A DNA stretch of 64,000 bases from Pelomonas sp965229315 (GTDB lineage Bacteria; Pseudomonadota; Gammaproteobacteria; Burkholderiales; Burkholderiaceae_C), in NCBI RefSeq assembly GCF_965229315.1, contig NZ_CBDDJA010000002.1:1-64000 (forward strand), read 5' to 3'. The notes under the pieces were generated by a model, which was not told the DNA's origin, ran no database searches, and was given only the letters and a program-made list of their open reading frames with translations. This document shows, piece by piece, positions 9,238 to 17,351 of the stretch (position 1 is the first letter of the stretch; each line of letters opens with the position of its first letter). A program made the translations under genes and the position numbers.

Positions 9238-9799
9238 GGCCGCAGTCCGTGCAGAAGCGGGCTTGCCGCGGGAGGGTGACGCCGCAGGCCGGGCAGCTCT
9301 TGTGCGTGCTGGCCATGTCGAAGCCGCATTCAGCGCAGAAGCGCCCGCCATGGCTGGGCGACTGGCAGTTGGGGCAGGTGGCGCCGCCGCCGGCGGATGC
9401 GCCATAACCGCTGGTGTCGGCGGTGTTGGACGCCGCCTTGGTGGCGCACTCGCGGCAACTGCCGGTGCTGCTGTTCCAGCATTCGCGGCCCACCCACTTG
9501 CGGCAGCTGTCGCAGCGCTCGTAGAGCGCCGCGGCGGCGGCCCGCGCTTCCTCCAGCGCGTCCCCCTTGGCGCCGCTGGACCCCGCCTCGGCAAAGGCAC
9601 CGGTGGCGCGGCCGGCCTTGTTCAGGTCGTAGAACATGAACGCGAAGCGGTTCAGCCAGCCGGTGATCTGGCCCTTGCGGTAGGGCTTGAAGGCGGAGCG
9701 CGAGGTCTCGCCGCACTTCTCGCAGAAGAACTCGAACTGGAAGCCCGCCGACACGTCGCTCATGGACGTGCTGATGTCGCGGTAGTTGGTCAGCGCCAA
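9227..9799 (-). CDS. Zinc-ribbon protein of the T6SS operon, function unknown
   Basis: The 190-residue product is soluble and cysteine-rich. CEKCGE lies near residue 27 and CDSCRKWVGRECW near 95. A C-terminal double zinc ribbon (CPNCQSPSHGGRFCAECG then CPACGVTLPRQARFCTDCG) covers about residues 139-188. The start is TTG at 9799, chosen because GGGAG lies 7 nt upstream; the first ATG (9763) has no ribosome-binding site. It sits between the Hcp-like genes and tagJ with an 11-bp overlap into tagJ, so it is cotranscribed with T6SS genes. Such zinc ribbons recur in Burkholderiales T6SS loci as far as I recall, but I know no defined role. A structural or adaptor function is only a guess. Confidence 0.75.
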   Translation of the reverse strand: MALTNYRDISTSMSDVSAGFQFEFFCEKCGETSRSAFKPYRKGQITGWLNRFAFMFYDLNKAGRATGAFAEAGSSGAKGDALEEARAAAAALYERCDSCRKWVGRECWNSSTGSCRECATKAASNTADTSGYGASAGGGATCPNCQSPSHGGRFCAECGFDMASTHKSCPACGVTLPRQARFCTDCGHGF

Positions 9800-9836
9800 G
9801 TCGAACTCCCGAGGTGGACAGCCGTGGCAATGAAAC

Positions 9837-10697
9837 TCATATCGGGGACCCGGTGTTCTTCATCGTGAAGGCGCGTACCGTGCCCTGCGTGATCGTCTTG
9901 ATGCCGGCCTGCACGGCGTTGCCGTGCGAGTAGTGGGACGGCGGGTTCTTGTAGACGTAGGCCAGCGAGCCGAACTCGCAGGTCCACTCTTCCACCATCT
10001 CGGTCATCGTGTCGGTCACCACGACCTGCAGCTGGTAGTCGAGCAGGCGGATCTTCTGGATGGTGAACACCAGCGAGGTGCCGTCCATGACGGTGGCCGA
10101 ACGCTTGTGGATGGTCAGCGTACCGGACGGGAAGACGTCGCCCGCCTTCATCGAGTTCAGCATCTGCGTGGTGGCGATGTCGACCGACTTGGTGAACGTG
10201 AACTCGAAGTTGCGGTTGCGGTCGGCGTCCTCGATCTCGGCCTCGCGCTGCGCGCTTTCGATGTCGTCCGCCGTCAGCGTGGCGGCGCGCTCGATGCCGT
10301 TGACCGCGTCCATGGCGCTCTGGTGGGCGTCGGCCAGTTCCTTGCGGCGCACCTTGTACTGGCGGTCCAGCGCCTGGCGGCTGGCGGTGTCGTCGGCGGC
10401 GTCGCGTTCGCTGATGTACTCCTGGAACGCGCGGTTGCGGTCGCGTTCGCTGTCCTGGAGGGCATGGCGCTTGCGGATCTCCAGGCTGCCGCGCTTGTCG
10501 ACCAGCGATTTGGCCTTGTTGTACGCGTCTTCGCGGCCTTCTGCGTTCTTGCGCTCCTCTTCGTTGTGCAGGTTCCAGCTCAGCGACTCGATGAGCACCT
10601 GGCCCTGGAAGAGGTGGGACACGGCTTCCCCGGCCACCGGCACCCGCGTGGGGCGCAGCAGGATGAGGAAGATATCGGCGCCGGTGTTGGACGACAT
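9837..10697 (-). CDS. Hcp-like protein with a long charged helical insertion
   Basis: The 286-residue product begins like an Hcp-fold tube protein (NTGADIFLILL, then GQVLIESLSWNLH at about residues 33-45) and ends like one (GDVFPSGTLTIHKR to QLQVVVTDTM). Between residues about 46 and 165 it carries a block dominated by Glu, Arg, Lys, Asp and Ala, including EERKNAEGREDAYNKAKSL and DRQYKVRRKELADAHQSAM, which should be helical or coiled coil. The ATG lies 1 bp after the upstream Hcp-like gene's stop. It may be a tube cap, adaptor or cargo-bearing Hcp variant; none of this is shown by sequence alone. Assignment to the Hcp superfamily is by motif and context. Confidence 0.65.
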   Translation of the reverse strand: MSSNTGADIFLILLRPTRVPVAGEAVSHLFQGQVLIESLSWNLHNEEERKNAEGREDAYNKAKSLVDKRGSLEIRKRHALQDSERDRNRAFQEYISERDAADDTASRQALDRQYKVRRKELADAHQSAMDAVNGIERAATLTADDIESAQREAEIEDADRNRNFEFTFTKSVDIATTQMLNSMKAGDVFPSGTLTIHKRSATVMDGTSLVFTIQKIRLLDYQLQVVVTDTMTEMVEEWTCEFGSLAYVYKNPPSHYSHGNAVQAGIKTITQGTVRAFTMKNTGSPI

Positions 10698-10698
10698 C

Positions 10699-11250
10699 TC
10701 AGAGCAGCGATGGGGGGTGGAAGAACGGCGCGGTGGGCAGGTTGTCCTTGCCCAGCGTCTTCAGGTAGGTCATCTTGATGTGCTTGAAGTTCAGCACGTA
10801 GGTCTCGATCAGTTCCTTGGAGAGGCCGTCGTCGCGGACATCGAGCGAACAGCTTTCGAAGTAGCCCTGGGTGGCCACCAGGATGAAGCCTGGCTGGTGG
10901 ATGAGGCGCCCCTGCTGCTTGATGTGCAGCACGGTGATGGAGCAGCTGACGACGGGCAGGTGGTTGTCCACGCAGAAGTGCAACTGCGACGAACCCACGT
11001 CGAAGCGCTTCTTGAAGCGCAGCGGCTCCATCTTGATGGTGACCGTCTTGCCCAGCCCCGCCATGGAGGCGGCGGCGCTCGCCAGGCCACCCAGGCCGCT
11101 CTTCTTCTTGGCCTTGGGGTCCTTCAGCGCATGCATGCCCCAGTCGAATTCCAGGATCTCGACGGAGCCTTCCCAGCCTTCGAGCAGGCCTTCGCCCACC
11201 ACCGGCCCGGCGCCGGTGATGAGCTGCATGAAGATGTTGGAACGGCTCAT
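10699..11250 (-). CDS. Divergent Hcp-like protein, 183 aa
   Basis: The product starts MSRSNIFMQLITGAGPVVGE and continues with EILEFDWGMHAL, matching the opening strands of Hcp-family proteins. A short Gly/Ala/Lys-rich loop follows (KKKSGLGGLASAAASMAGLG, about residues 48-67). The second half has the VTIKMEPLRFKKRFDVGS pattern and a C-terminal YVLNFKHIKMTYL strand. It lies between the canonical hcp and the insertion-bearing Hcp-like gene, in the same direction, with only 1 bp to the latter. The two divergent genes therefore form a translational pair. Its role, structural tube variant or accessory subunit, is unknown. Confidence 0.65.
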   Translation of the reverse strand: MSRSNIFMQLITGAGPVVGEGLLEGWEGSVEILEFDWGMHALKDPKAKKKSGLGGLASAAASMAGLGKTVTIKMEPLRFKKRFDVGSSQLHFCVDNHLPVVSCSITVLHIKQQGRLIHQPGFILVATQGYFESCSLDVRDDGLSKELIETYVLNFKHIKMTYLKTLGKDNLPTAPFFHPPSLL

Positions 11251-11337
11251 GGGGACCCCTCGCCCGCCGGGTACGGCAGCCGGTTCCGCGAGCGGACGGC
11301 GATGCTTGCGGCATGGCGCCGCCAGCCCATCGCCAGC

Positions 11338-11361
11338 CCGGGCCGGCTTGGAGCGGCCCGG
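11338..11361 (-). other. GC-rich hairpin downstream of hcp
   Basis: An 8-bp perfect stem (CCGGGCCG / CGGCCCGG) with an 8-nt loop lies 44-67 nt past the hcp stop on the minus strand, inside the 154-bp gap before the next Hcp-like gene. There is no U-tract, so it is not a complete intrinsic terminator. It could stabilise the hcp 3' end or partly attenuate read-through, which would fit hcp needing far more product than its neighbours. Function is inferred only. Confidence 0.4.
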
Positions 11362-11404
11362 CGCCCGGCCCGGAATGCGTACTCGGACAAGACGTCGCCC
11401 GGTA

Positions 11405-11905
11405 TCAGGCCGACGGCGACGCGGTGCCGGCCGGGATGTCCCAGTTGTACGTCTTGGGCGCGCCCAGCTTGCCGGTCTTGTTGTCCTGCGGCTTGTATTC
11501 GATCTTGACGGTCTTGAAGACCATTTCGATCTTCTGCGCCACGGAGCCTTCCTCGGTGCCGCTCTGGTTCACCTTGGTGATGAAGCAGCCTTCCATCGTC
11601 ATCGTGTAGTACGTCTCGGGCGTGGCCGAGCCGGTGGTCTTCATCATCTGCAGCTCGACCTTGGGGAAGGCTTTGCCGGTGCAGATGTAGCCCAGGATGA
11701 CGGTCGACGAGGTGTCGAAGTAGTGCTCCCAGTTCATCTTGCCCGGGTTGGGCTTGCCGACGGAAGCGCCGCCGCCCTTGGTCCAGCTGGTCTCGGCTTC
11801 GACTTCCCAGTCCCAGCCCTGGATCTCGATCCACTTTTCCTTGCCCTTCTGGATGGACTCGCCATCGGCCTTGTCGAAGAACGTGAGGAATGCATTGACT
11901 GCCAT
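11405..11905 (-). CDS. hcp: T6SS tube protein Hcp (TssD)
   Basis: Hcp hexamers stack into the inner tube expelled by the sheath. The 166-residue product has the family opening AVNAFLTFFDKADGES and the KWIEIQGWDWEVE strand. It continues with GKMNWEHYFDTSS and the YYTMTMEGCFITKV region, ending with KTYNWDIPAG. The ATG at 11905 has AGGAG 8 nt upstream, one of the best ribosome-binding sites in the operon. It follows tssC by about 100 bp and is the canonical member of three tandem Hcp-family genes. Confidence 0.96.
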   Translation of the reverse strand: MAVNAFLTFFDKADGESIQKGKEKWIEIQGWDWEVEAETSWTKGGGASVGKPNPGKMNWEHYFDTSSTVILGYICTGKAFPKVELQMMKTTGSATPETYYTMTMEGCFITKVNQSGTEEGSVAQKIEMVFKTVKIEYKPQDNKTGKLGAPKTYNWDIPAGTASPSA

Positions 11906-12006
11906 GTTGATATCTCCTGTAGGGGTCTAAACGCGCGCGGGTTGGTTGGGGGGTGAAGCGAAGAGCCCGTCCTGCTCCCGCGCGGGGCAGGCTCTCCGAC
12001 CTGTGT

Positions 12007-13500
12007 TCAGGCCGACTTTTCGGACGGCAGCTTGGACACCAGGCGCAAGGACACGGTCAGGCCCTCGAGCTGGTAGTGCGGCTTCAGGTAGAACTTGGAC
12101 TGGTAGTAGCCCGGTGCACCTTCCACCTCCTCGACCTCGACCTGTGCTGCCGCGAGCGGGCGCATGGCCTTGGTTTCCTCCGAGGAGTTCATCGGGTCGC
12201 CGTCGACGTAGTTCAGGATCCAGCTGTTGAGCCAGTCCGCCATCGCGTCACGCGACTTGAACGAGCCGACCTTGTCGCGCACGATGCACTTCAGGTAGTG
12301 GGCGAAGCGGTTGCAGGCGAAGAGGTAGGGCAGGCGGGCCGCGAGCGCCGCGTTGGCGGTGGCGTCGGGGTCGTCGTATTCGGCGGGCTTTTGCAGCGAC
12401 TGGCCGCTGATGAAGGCCGCGAAATCGCTGTTCTTGCGGTGCACCATCGACAGGAAGCCGTTCTTGCTCAGCTCGGCCTCGCGGCGGTCGGAGATGGCGA
12501 TCTCGGTCGGGCACTTCATGTCCACGCCGCCGTCGTCGGTCGGGAAGGAGTGCGTGGGCAGGTTGGTGACGGCGCCGCCGGACTCGATGCCGCGGATGCG
12601 CGAGCACCAGCCGTACTGCTTGAACGAGCTGTTGATGTTCACCGCCATCGCGTAGGCGGCGTTGGACCAGGTGTACTTGCTGTGGTCGGCGCCTTCGGTG
12701 TCTTCCTCGAACGCGAACTCCTCGACCGGGCTGGTCTTGGCGCCGTAGGGCAGGCGCGACAGGAAGCGCGGCATGCACAGCGCCAGGTAGCGCGCGTCGT
12801 CGGACTCGCGCAGCGAGCGCCAGGCGGCGTATTCCGGCGTCGTGAAGATCTTGGTCAGGTCGCGCGGGTTGGCGAGCTCCTGCCAGCTTTCCATCTGCAT
12901 GACGCTGGGCGCGGCACCGGTGACGAGCGGCGCATGCGCGGCGGCCGCGATCTTGGCCAGCTCGCCCAGCAGCTCCACGTCGGGCGGCGTGTGGTCGAAG
13001 TGGTAGTCGCCCACCAGGCAGCCGTAGGGCTGGCCGCCGAACTGGCCGTATTCCTCTTCATAGAGTTTCTTGAACAGCGGCGACTGGTCCCAGGCCGTGC
13101 CCTTGTAGCGCTTCAGCGTCTTGCTCAGGTCCGTCTTGGACACGTTCATGACGCGGATCTTGAGCTGCTCGTCGGTCTCGGTGTTGTTGACGAGGTAGTG
13201 CAGGCCGCGCCAGGCGGATTCCAGTTTCTGGAAATCCTCGTGGTGCATGATCAGGTTGATCTGCTCCGTCAGCTTCTCGTCGATGGCCGCGATCATGGCC
13301 TCGATGGTCTTGACGGCGTCGTCGCTGAGCAGCGTCGTGTTGGACAGCGCCTGCTGTGCCAGCGTCTGCACCGCCTGCGCCACGGCGCCGCGCGCCTCGT
13401 CCGTCTTGGGCTTGAACTCCTTGTTCAGCAGTGCCGCGAAGTCGTTGCCTTCGAAGGTCACGCCGGCCAGGGCCGATGCTGACTGTTCCGCTTGGGTCAT
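12007..13500 (-). CDS. tssC: T6SS sheath large subunit TssC (VipB/ImpC)
   Basis: TssC and TssB form the contractile sheath around the Hcp tube. The 497-residue length is standard. It shows NLIMHHEDFQKLESAWRGLHYLV near residue 80 (the EXXWRGL signature), GCLVGDYHFDH, and a C-terminal domain ending QSKFYLKPHYQLEGLTVSLR. The ATG at 13500 has GGAG a few bases upstream. It lies 57 bp after tssB. Confidence 0.97.
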   Translation of the reverse strand: MTQAEQSASALAGVTFEGNDFAALLNKEFKPKTDEARGAVAQAVQTLAQQALSNTTLLSDDAVKTIEAMIAAIDEKLTEQINLIMHHEDFQKLESAWRGLHYLVNNTETDEQLKIRVMNVSKTDLSKTLKRYKGTAWDQSPLFKKLYEEEYGQFGGQPYGCLVGDYHFDHTPPDVELLGELAKIAAAAHAPLVTGAAPSVMQMESWQELANPRDLTKIFTTPEYAAWRSLRESDDARYLALCMPRFLSRLPYGAKTSPVEEFAFEEDTEGADHSKYTWSNAAYAMAVNINSSFKQYGWCSRIRGIESGGAVTNLPTHSFPTDDGGVDMKCPTEIAISDRREAELSKNGFLSMVHRKNSDFAAFISGQSLQKPAEYDDPDATANAALAARLPYLFACNRFAHYLKCIVRDKVGSFKSRDAMADWLNSWILNYVDGDPMNSSEETKAMRPLAAAQVEVEEVEGAPGYYQSKFYLKPHYQLEGLTVSLRLVSKLPSEKSA

Positions 13501-13557
13501 GTTTGAAACTCCGGTCGTTTCAGTGGTGTTCTTGGGGTGCTGCGGCTTGTTCGGCCG

Positions 13558-14052
13558 TCATTCCGACTTCGGCGCGTCGGTCAGCGTCTTCAGCAGCGTC
13601 GGGTCGGCCAGCACCTTGGCGATGAGGTCGCCGGCGCCGCTCTTGCCGTCCATGTAGGTGATCAGGTTGGACAGCTGCTGGCGGGCTTCCAGCAGCTTGC
13701 TCAGGCCGTCCACCTTGCGCGCCACGGCGGCGGGCGAGAAGTCGTCCATGCTCTCGAAGGTGATGTCCACCGGCAGGCTGCCTTCGCCGGTCAGCGTGTT
13801 GTCGACGTTGAAGGCGACGCGCGGCTTCATGGACTTCATGCGCGAATCGAAGTTGTCGACGTCGATCTCGAGGAACTTGCGGTCGGCCACCGGCGGCAGC
13901 GGCTCCTCGGGCTTGCCGGACAGGTCGGCCATCACGCCCATGACGAAGGGCAGCTGCACCTTCTTCTCGGCGCCGTACAGCTCCACGTCGTACTCGATCT
14001 GCACCCGCGGTGCCCGGTTGCGGGCGATGAATTTCTGGCTGCTCTTGCTCAT
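13558..14052 (-). CDS. tssB: T6SS sheath small subunit TssB (VipA/ImpB)
   Basis: TssB is the small sheath subunit that interlocks with TssC. The 164-residue product has the family features RAPRVQIEYDVELYGAEKK and LPFVMGVMADLSG near residues 14-45, followed by the FLEIDVDNFDSRM region. AAGGAG lies just upstream of the ATG. It lies 97 bp after tssA. The N-terminal region is also where TagJ binds in studied TagJ-positive systems. Confidence 0.97.
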   Translation of the reverse strand: MSKSSQKFIARNRAPRVQIEYDVELYGAEKKVQLPFVMGVMADLSGKPEEPLPPVADRKFLEIDVDNFDSRMKSMKPRVAFNVDNTLTGEGSLPVDITFESMDDFSPAAVARKVDGLSKLLEARQQLSNLITYMDGKSGAGDLIAKVLADPTLLKTLTDAPKSE

Positions 14053-14149
14053 CTCAATGCTCCTTGCGGATGGGATTCAGGTGTTCAAAGGTCGGTTGCC
14101 GCGATGCGCGCGGCACGGCGATGGACGGCGGCGATGCAATCCACTGCGG

Positions 14150-15232
14150 TCACTCCAGGCTCTCGGGGTCCACGCCCAGCATGCGGGCGACTTCACCGAC
14201 CGCCTCGGGGGCGAACTCGCGCACCAGCTGCAGGAAGTTGCGGTCGATCAGGCGCTGGGCCCGGCGCAGCAGGTTGGCCGCCGGGTTGGTGGGTTCGTTC
14301 TTTTCAAGGTAGGCGCAGACGAGGTCGATGGCGCGCACCGCATCGGCACGGCTTTCGATGCTGCCCAGGCCGCCCCCCCCGCGGCTGCGGCGGCCGGCCG
14401 GGGCCGCGTCCTCGCCGTCGATGCCCAGGTCATTGAGCATGTCGGCCAGGCCGCCCGTCTCGTCGTCGGCACCTGCCGGTCGCGGTGACACCGAGGCGAT
14501 GCTGTCCAGCATGCTCCGCAGCGGCGAGAAGTCCGGCAGCTCGCCGAAGCCCAGGCGCAGGGACAGGCACTCGTTCAGCGAGGCCAGCGCGGCGATGGCT
14601 TCGGTGGCCTGCGTGCCGACCTGCGGGTTGTCGGCCACGGCGTCGGCCAGCATGCTTTCGACCTGCCCGCGGGAGGGCGTCGACTCGTCGTCGCGCGGCA
14701 CCAGGTCGCCCACGGCGATCTCGATGTCGCGCACCGTCAGCTGGCCGATGCTGCGGTCGTTCAGCACCAGGCTGGCGCGCACGTCGCCGAGCGTCACGTC
14801 CAGGCTGGCCAGTTCGGACAGCACATTGACGCGGGCGAAGGCGTCGCCGTCGTCCAGCCGCGGGTGCAGTTCGTCCCACCAGCGCGTCAGCAGGTATTCG
14901 AACAGGCGCAGGCCCGGCGCCAGCACCGCGAAGCTGTCCAGGCGCAGCCGGGCGCGCAGCCACAGGTTGGCCACGCGCAGGTCGCGGGTGCGGCTGTTGA
15001 GTTCTTCGGCCTGGCTCAGCACCGCGCGCCAGTCGGGCGGCTCGGCGGCGGCGAACTGGCTCTCGGGCTTGCCCGCGGCGGCCTGCGTCAGCGCCAGGAA
15101 GTCGTTGTCGTATTCCAGGTCGGTGCCGCAGGGATCGTCTTCCGAGACCGGCTCCAGCCACGGCGCCAGCGCCGGGTCGCTGCTGAGCGACAACGCGGGA
15201 TCAGGCGACTCGTCGAAGGAAGTGGTGTCCAT
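14150..15232 (-). CDS. tssA: T6SS cap/assembly protein TssA (ImpA family)
   Basis: TssA proteins prime and cap growth of the tube and sheath. The 360-residue product has an ImpA N-terminal domain (APWLEPVSEDDPCGTDLEYD near residues 23-42, then DWRAVLSQAEELNSRTRDLR) and a C-terminal part with SRADAVRAIDLVCAYLEKNE and PTNPAANLLRRAQRLID. Its C-terminal domain resembles the short-form TssA type. It is the first minus-strand T6SS gene, divergent from a Ser/Thr kinase, so the operon promoter should lie in the 212-bp intergenic region 15233-15444; I see no convincing sigma-70 match there. Confidence 0.94.
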   Translation of the reverse strand: MDTTSFDESPDPALSLSSDPALAPWLEPVSEDDPCGTDLEYDNDFLALTQAAAGKPESQFAAAEPPDWRAVLSQAEELNSRTRDLRVANLWLRARLRLDSFAVLAPGLRLFEYLLTRWWDELHPRLDDGDAFARVNVLSELASLDVTLGDVRASLVLNDRSIGQLTVRDIEIAVGDLVPRDDESTPSRGQVESMLADAVADNPQVGTQATEAIAALASLNECLSLRLGFGELPDFSPLRSMLDSIASVSPRPAGADDETGGLADMLNDLGIDGEDAAPAGRRSRGGGGLGSIESRADAVRAIDLVCAYLEKNEPTNPAANLLRRAQRLIDRNFLQLVREFAPEAVGEVARMLGVDPESLE

Positions 15233-15444
15233 GGATGTGCGGAAAAGGGCGCTGCGAGCCGTTTCTGGGCCTGCCGCGGTGCGGGGCAGACAGGGGCTCG
15301 GCGGTTAAGTAACCGGGGTTGCGGCTTAGTTCCCTGGGGGCGCCGGCAGCGACAAACTTGTCCCCCGGATGCGGGAACGGTTTGCGCCCGGGCGACACTC
15401 ACCATCCTGGGCACGCGCACCCGCGCCCGCCGCCACGCCGCACG

Positions 15445-17289
15445 ATGAACTCTCCCGACTCCAGCGATCCGGACGCCAGCCACGACAGCGACGCGACCAT
15501 CATCCGGCCGATCCCGCGCGCGCCGGCTCCGGCGGCCGTGGTCGCGCCGACCGTGGATGCGCCCACGGAGATGGTCAGCCCGCCCGTCGCCCCGGCGCCG
15601 CCGGCCGAGCCGCCGCCCGCGCGCGGCGAAGGCGGCAACGCCTTGCCCGTGGGCAGCCGGCAGGCCGAGTTCGAGGTCACCCGCGTGCTGGGCGAAGGCG
15701 GCTTCGGCATCGTCTACCTGGCGCGCGACCATGCGCTGGAGCGCATGGTCGCGCTGAAGGAATACATGCCCGCCGCACTGGCGCTGCGTGGCGACCAGTC
15801 CCAGGTGCGGGTGCGCTCCGAGCGCCACCGCGACACCTTCGAGGCAGGCCTGAAGAGTTTCATCAACGAGGCGCGGCTGCTGGCGCAGTTCGACCATCCG
15901 TCGCTCGTCAAGGTCTACCGGTTCTGGGAGGCCAACGGCACCGCCTTCATGGTCATGCCCTTCATCGAAGGCCAGACGGTGAAGGACACGCTCAAGGCCA
16001 TGGGCGAACCGCCGAGCGAGGCCTGGCTGATGGAGATGCTGAGCCCCCTGACCGAGGCGCTGCTGGTGCTGCATGGCGAGAGCTGCTACCACCGCGACAT
16101 CGCGCCGGACAACATCATCCTGGTGGCCGGCAGCGGCCGGCCGCTGCTGCTGGACTTCGGCGCCGCCCGGCGCGTCATCGGCGACATGACGCAGGCGCTC
16201 ACCGTCATCCTCAAGCCCGGGTACGCGCCCATCGAGCAGTACGCCGAGGTGCCCAGCATGAAGCAGGGCCCCTGGACCGACGTCTACGCGCTGGCCGCCG
16301 TCATCTACTGCGCCATCACCGGCAAGACGCCGCCGCCCAGCGTGGGCCGCATCGTCAAGGACGACTACGTGCCGCTGGCGCAGGCCGCGCAGGGCCGCTA
16401 CAGCGACCGCCTCGTGCAGGCCGTGGACCGCGCGCTGCAGGTGCTGCCCGACCAGCGCACGCAGTCCATGACGCAGTTCCGCGAAGAGCTGGGCCTGGCC
16501 GGCGAGTACACGCCCAAGGCCGGCCAGATGGCGACACTGATCCAGACGCCGGCTGCGACGCCCGCGAAGGCGGCGCCAGCCCCCGCCAAGGCCGGCGGCG
16601 TGCCGAGCCGCACGCCGCTGCTGGTGGCGATCGGCCTGGCCGTGCTGGCTGCCTTGGGCGTGGGCGGGTATCTCGCGACCCGGCCTGCCGCGCCGGCCGA
16701 CACGCCCGCGGCCACCGTCGCCCCCGCACCCTCGCCGGCGCCCGTGGCTGCGCCGGTCGCCCAGCCGGCGCCGGCACCCAAGGACCTGCTCGGCCAGTTC
16801 CAGCAGGTCGTTGCGCAGCACAGCGGCGGCTTCGAGGTGCAGGCCCAGGCCGAGCGCAGCCAGTTGCGCATCGACCGCGACGACCTGCGCTTCAGCGTCA
16901 CGTCCTCGCGCGAGGGCTATGTCTACGTGCTGCTCGCCGGCCCGGATGGCAGCCTGATGCAGCTCTACCCGAACGACAAGTCGCGCAACAACCGCGTCGC
17001 GGCCAACCAGACGCTGAAGCTGCCGCAGGCCAGCTGGCCGCTCAAGGCCAGCGAGCCGGCGGGGCTGGAGCATTTCCTCGTGCTGGTCACGGCCGAGCCG
17101 CGCAGCTTCGTGCCCTGGGCGACCGAGAAAGACCCGTCCTACGGCTTCCTGTCGCTGCCCGCCCAGGGGCCCGCCACCGGCGCCGCGCCGGGCGCGCCCA
17201 CCTGGCTGCTGGGTCAGCCGGACTGTGGCCGGCCCAACTGCTCGGCCGAGTACGGCGCGGCCTTGTTCAGCGTGGCAGCGATCCGTTAA
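15445..17289 (+). CDS. Membrane Ser/Thr protein kinase with C-terminal DUF4384-like domain
   Basis: The 614-residue product, counted from the ATG at 15445, has a Pro/Ala-rich N-terminus and then a complete Hanks-type kinase domain. This includes GEGGFG at residues 83-88, VALKEY with the ATP-binding Lys105, YHRDIAPDN with the catalytic Asp218, and DFG at 237-239. A single transmembrane segment covers about 391-411. A Pro/Ala linker follows, then a C-terminal domain of DUF4384 character (FSVTSSREGYVYVLLAG near 500). It is divergent from tssA, which suggests a PpkA-like role in T6SS control. No cognate FHA protein or phosphatase is visible here. Confidence 0.85.
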   Translation: MNSPDSSDPDASHDSDATIIRPIPRAPAPAAVVAPTVDAPTEMVSPPVAPAPPAEPPPARGEGGNALPVGSRQAEFEVTRVLGEGGFGIVYLARDHALERMVALKEYMPAALALRGDQSQVRVRSERHRDTFEAGLKSFINEARLLAQFDHPSLVKVYRFWEANGTAFMVMPFIEGQTVKDTLKAMGEPPSEAWLMEMLSPLTEALLVLHGESCYHRDIAPDNIILVAGSGRPLLLDFGAARRVIGDMTQALTVILKPGYAPIEQYAEVPSMKQGPWTDVYALAAVIYCAITGKTPPPSVGRIVKDDYVPLAQAAQGRYSDRLVQAVDRALQVLPDQRTQSMTQFREELGLAGEYTPKAGQMATLIQTPAATPAKAAPAPAKAGGVPSRTPLLVAIGLAVLAALGVGGYLATRPAAPADTPAATVAPAPSPAPVAAPVAQPAPAPKDLLGQFQQVVAQHSGGFEVQAQAERSQLRIDRDDLRFSVTSSREGYVYVLLAGPDGSLMQLYPNDKSRNNRVAANQTLKLPQASWPLKASEPAGLEHFLVLVTAEPRSFVPWATEKDPSYGFLSLPAQGPATGAAPGAPTWLLGQPDCGRPNCSAEYGAALFSVAAIR

Positions 17290-17351
17290 TTCCTTTTCCT
17301 TCGTTGGCGCGAGGGAGCGGGGTGGGAACCCGGCTGCCGTCGCGGTTACCT

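Noticed and set aside
15088..17073. A 661-codon minus-strand frame opposite the kinase
   Set aside because: The plus-strand frame has a complete kinase domain. The antisense peptide is low-complexity Gly/Arg/His.
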